Below, one piece after another: positions 59,975 through 64,000 of a stretch of 64,000 bases of DNA. Location of the stretch: positions 1,116,001 through 1,180,000 of the forward strand of contig NC_051117.1 in the NCBI RefSeq assembly GCF_014839805.1, in the 5' to 3' direction. Origin of the DNA: Manduca sexta. Lineage: Eukaryota > Arthropoda > Insecta > Lepidoptera > Sphingidae. A program made the position numbers and the translations under genes. The notes beneath the pieces are model-generated. The model saw only the letters and a list, made by a program, of their open reading frames with translations. It was not told where the DNA came from and searched no databases. Within the stretch, counting starts at the first letter, position 1. Each line of letters starts with the position of its first letter.

Positions 59975-61965
59975 CCGTGTTATGATTCCCAAGATTGATA
60001 ATATGAAATGCATGATACAATGGTAAGACGTGCATTCAAGCATTCAAGCTTGTTTAGTCCACCTGTTCGCTGCCATAAATAAATATAATTAACACATATA
60101 ATGCTGTAAATCCAGTTGCCAAGTTAACTAAATTACATGTTTACTAACGCCATTTCGTGTTCAATGGTAATCCAAAGCTTTAACCTCAAATCGCTCGTGT
60201 GACGTGATTACGGTGTTACTGAAAATTGTTATTGTACAAATAAGTTATATTTTAGTCATTCGCGTCTAATAAAAGATTTTTCGGATCAAATATATTCGGA
60301 TGGTACTTAGCGTCAAACTAGTTTCGGACAAATTGTACTACTTACCATAGTAGCATTACTTTTGAAAAAACTAAATCTAGAAATTAAAACTGTGCCAGCT
60401 ATTGTCTATGTCAGATTTGAATCTAATTCCAGCTCAATTAAGTCCACATCATCGGCACATATTAATCGCCAGTAATATTACAGCAGTGTGTTAACAGGCG
60501 TGTTTAACTCGTCCAATTTGGGTTCATATACAAACCGCCATTAAACACTAATTATAATCATCTGACCGTACAGCTTTTATAATCACAACACGTCGGGTTT
60601 CAATCGAATTTACAATATGGTACGCAACCGCTAAGCCGTAAGCGTACGAGCTCCATAGAGACCGCAATAACGTTTTAGTTAGCAAATACTGGTTTAATGA
60701 TTTGTAAACTTGGCAACGGTGTGTGCACGCGATTGTTTCGTACTAAACGTATTTATCGATGTATCGGTGCGTTTGTATCATCGGTTTATGCGGGCCGTTA
60801 TTTTTTTCGATGTTTTTGGGTCATCAGTGTTCAGTTTCATGTGTTCCTACATTGTGTTTGTGACTGATTTGCTAGGTTGTTTACTAGATAGGTTTCAATA
60901 CTAATGGAGGATTGGGTTGTCGATTCTTGGTATAGTCATATAAAATAACCTCTATTGACGATAAGGTATGTAATATTCATAGTTATCTTATATTTCTTAG
61001 GTTCTTTCTACTATATCCATTACGTAATTGGAAAAGTGAGTATATTTAGCTGTTCTATTTCTCCCTATTTGCTAGAGAGGCCTTGTAACCATCAATGTTT
61101 TCCATCTTTCACTCATATTATGTAATTCGCAAAAACCATTTGCATTTTATATATCTACATCAAATCCAAACTACCACCTATTGTACTATTGCACATTCAT
61201 TTATCGTATAATAACTCGTAAATATATATGCAATAACTTTCATTTTAAAATGCATCAAAGAGATAATAAAATTTCTTTCAGCCGTGAAATATGCAAAACA
61301 CGCGACTTGGTCAAGGCGAAGCTTGTTCACAGCACGCCAACGTTAACGGATGATTTAAGTAATGCATTTTTAAATGAATATGTTTTAATGTAATTGTCTC
61401 GTGGTTCTTGTATATTGAGATATATCTCGTAGGTCTAGCGGCTGTGTTCTTTGAAGCCAGTGGTATCAAAGGTTGAGTTACAAGAACGAGCTATTATTTA
61501 ATACGATTTGATGATGAATTTGTTTTTTGTAAAGTTCTAATTCTGCTCCTTATGGAAATAGATTCGTTTCCTATTCCATAGTATGGTAATACAATCTGCG
61601 AAAATTAGACTTGCTGTACTGAATACTTTGTTGATCACAGGCGTTGTAAGAAATGTCGAATCTTTACTTTTTATATTGCTTGAAGAACGATAAAGCATTT
61701 TAAAGTTGAGACGGATGAAACAGGTGTATAAATGTTGAATAGACTTTTTATAACGATGTTGTAAGCAAATACTAATAATGAAGTAAATATGATTATAGAA
61801 ATATTCATAATTAAAGGATAATAATGATTTACCTTTACAGAAATGTTAAATTAGCTTTAGAGGGTTTGCATAATAAAGATTTGTGTATTGGTTGAAATTT
61901 ATTAAATAAAATATACTATTGTTAATTTTCCACCGACAGAAATACTACCAACTTTAAATAATATA
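59975..61965. other. No gene seen
   Basis: AT-rich; frames up to 70 codons without recognisable content. Confidence 0.4.
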
Positions 61966-61969
61966 GTGC

Positions 61970-62208
61970 TTAAGGCGATACCTCAAGGTCCAATTTCATA
62001 CATTTTGTTTCACCTTTAATCTGGGTAACTAAACAAGTATTGGCAAGTAAAGAATTTAAATTCACGTCTAGTTAGTGATTAGTTCTCGCAGTTGAAAGAA
62101 AAACGTAAAAATAATTAATAATCATGGATATTTCTGCCTTTAAAATTTCGTCATATTAAATTGTATGAAACAAAATGTATGAAAATGGACCTTGAGGTAT
62201 CGCCTTAA
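61970..62208. mobile_element. TTAA-bounded MITE with 43-bp TIRs
   Basis: Arms 61970-62012 and 62166-62208 are reverse complements at 42 of 43 positions. Each begins TTAA followed by 'ggcgatacctcaaggtcca'. TTAA at both outer ends fits a piggyBac-type TTAA duplication. The 239-bp element has no coding capacity. The near-identical arms point to a fairly recent insertion. Confidence 0.88.
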
Positions 62209-63165
62209 TCAAAGAAAAAATTACAAAAGTGCAAGTACCTTCGCCTACATCTAAATTTCCAATAATTAATTTTTAGCTTCAATTTATATTATCCTTATTT
62301 ATTGGATCGAGTTTGTACAAAACAATTTATCTAGTGCGAGTAGTGGATTTCTATTTCTTACAATAATATGCTCCATAAACGTTGTTTGTAAGATCTTGTC
62401 ATTATTCTAAGATAATCATAATTTTTTCCTTCATTGTTACCTAGTAAAATGCATTAACCAAGTTAAAACATACTCCTATATAAAGGATGTTAAGAAATAT
62501 GGCTACTAATAAAATCACTTTTATATTTGACTTCTTAAACTGATGTGCTATCTTATGACCACATTTGTCTCGTGTCACGATATCTACCGCCAACGAATCT
62601 ATAAATAATAAAAGCTATGAATACGTTTGTAGTCAGGAAAGAGAGCTTCCAGCAAACTCATTGACAGCACGAAACTCTACATCGAATCAGTAAGTTCATC
62701 ATTTTTCTACGTGACCTTTGAACTACCCTTCAGCCATTCCTATTTATACTAAAAATATTAGCTACAGACTGATTAGATAGAAACCTCAAGCTTTATATGT
62801 AATTAGATTTATCAAAACGTTCGTCTTAAATCTTATTTCTTTATTAAAAACTATTTCAGCCTCTCCATTTGCACACGAGTCGTAAAGACACAAACGTACG
62901 ACGAAAACTCGTACAGCGAGCAAGGAAGGCCGAAGTTACATAACTTTTATTGGCCATAACTACGAAGGTAAACATTACGTTACTCGACTATGTCGCCCCG
63001 GTGCGTATTAACTTAAAGAAACAAAGATTACAACCGTTTCCTAATTGTTTGGAGCATACTGTATGTACATTGTACATATAGTTTGGGTTGAGTAACGTTT
63101 ATATTGTTACCAAAAGTTTCCCTACTAAGTAATAATTGTCAGTAGCGAGTACAAAGATTTGATTA
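62209..63165. other. No gene seen
   Basis: AT-rich, grading into the GC-rich island to the right. Confidence 0.4.
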
Positions 63166-63169
63166 CATG

Positions 63170-63740
63170 AGACGGCTCTAGGCCCCCGTCGTAAACCAAG
63201 TCGATTACTCCTCGGGCGGGCTCCCTCTCGCCGCCGCTGACGTCCTTTTCTGGCAACCTATATTGTTTCCGTGCCAAGTCTGTATATCGAACTGTACGAT
63301 CTAGCCAGCTTTATAGATTTTTATTCGGCTGCCTCTCTGGTGGCCACTTGACAATTGGTCGCATACGGGCGCGGTGCGAGGCCGTGGACGCCCCCGCGAC
63401 CACCAGCCGCAGGAAGTGCATGGGTGTCGAGGTACGTGCCGGTAACCTTGGTGCAGATGGACGGGGAGTGCGGTCCACGGGCGCGTGTGCCCGGGACGAC
63501 GGTCGATTTTCACTTGGAGCATCAGCGCGGCCGTGTCTCGCCCGGGTGGGCGTGGTCTGCCAGCCGGTCAATAGCACGGTATCGCTCCTCTCGCTCTAAC
63601 CCACCGCGCGTGCATATGCCCGTCCCGTTCCCCCCGGGGATGATTGAAACGTCTGATGCCGCAGGCGCCCCGCTCGCCCCCTCGCCAAGGACGTTCAGTG
63701 AATCCGTCCTTCTCTGCCGCGAGAGCACGTGTCTCCGATA
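63170..63740. other. GC-rich island, possible exon or promoter
   Basis: The most GC- and CpG-rich stretch of the window, about 550 bp. Open frames exist on both strands (plus 63355-63756, 133 codons; minus 63577-63311, 88 codons; others), as expected where stop codons are rare, so frame length is not evidence of coding. None shows a domain I know. On the minus strand an AATAAA lies at 63320-63325, just before the end of one frame, so a minus-strand terminal exon is conceivable. A promoter CpG cluster or an inserted GC-rich element are equally possible. Confidence 0.3.
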
Positions 63741-64000
63741 CTATTTCATAATATAATGTGTGCCCCTTTGGTGTCGCGCGAAAATTCACAACCAATTATG
63801 AGTCAAGTGCCTGATAAATTAGGTGACGAATTTTATGCCTGAAAGGAATTCCCTTGTCGCTTTTAGCGATGTGCTTGGTGCGCCGCTTTCGAGGACAATT
63901 AGGTGCCCCGTGATGTGATATGGAGATAAAAGTCTTTTCAACGAGCATCGCCTCTTCGCGCTTTCCGTCCTCCGAACTGTCTCATCTTGTCACTGCACTC

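Noticed and set aside
1..64000. CRISPR array, operon or prokaryotic or viral insertion
   Set aside because: No regularly spaced direct repeats, no ribosome binding sites with long frames, and no block of dense coding; repeats are eukaryotic SINE, LINE and MITE types.

Overview
This looks like about 64 kb of nuclear DNA from an insect, most likely a moth or butterfly. The sequence is AT-rich and has no operon-like gene packing. It carries many dispersed repeats of types I associate with lepidopteran genomes: two tRNA-headed SINE families, retroposon tails ending in (GAT)n or poly(A), the 'actagcttttgcccgcggcttcgcccgcg' class of repeat, and hAT-, pogo- and TTAA-type MITEs. The lepidopteran assignment rests on my memory of these families, not on a search.

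No intact protein-coding gene could be identified. The only protein I recognise is the decayed C-terminal end of a non-LTR retrotransposon reverse-transcriptase ORF (minus strand, 7.7-8.2 kb). A few other open stretches (45.8, 50.6-51.2, 53.4, 59.6 and 63.2-63.7 kb) are listed with low confidence. The window reads as intergenic or long-intron DNA.

Layout. 0.5-8.5 kb: SINEs, a repeat-D copy, a possible LTR relic and the LINE remnant. 10.4-14.4 kb: repeat-D, hAT-type MITEs, one of them split by a poly(A) retroposon. 15.1-16.7 kb: a CTACG-rich block, a candidate non-coding first exon with a strong splice donor, and a CpG-rich patch with a CRE palindrome. 17-25.4 kb: the densest transposon cluster, with nested SINE/MITE insertions and a 491-bp pogo-like element. 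33.0-34.1 kb: the best regulatory feature, a TATA-less core promoter with exactly spaced Inr and DPE, followed by about 560 nt without an ATG. 34.2-35.6 kb: an unrecognised 1.4-kb element bounded by 16-bp perfect inverted repeats. 41.2-41.5 kb: GC-rich patch. 42.3-44.6 kb: cluster of inverted repeats including a perfect 71-bp-arm hairpin. 44.6-61.9 kb: mostly unique AT-rich DNA. 62 kb: a 239-bp TTAA-bounded MITE. 63.2-63.7 kb: GC-rich island.

The two candidate first exons (15.7 and 33.4 kb) are both on the plus strand. They could be alternative promoters of one gene whose coding exons lie to the right of the window, but nothing here proves this.
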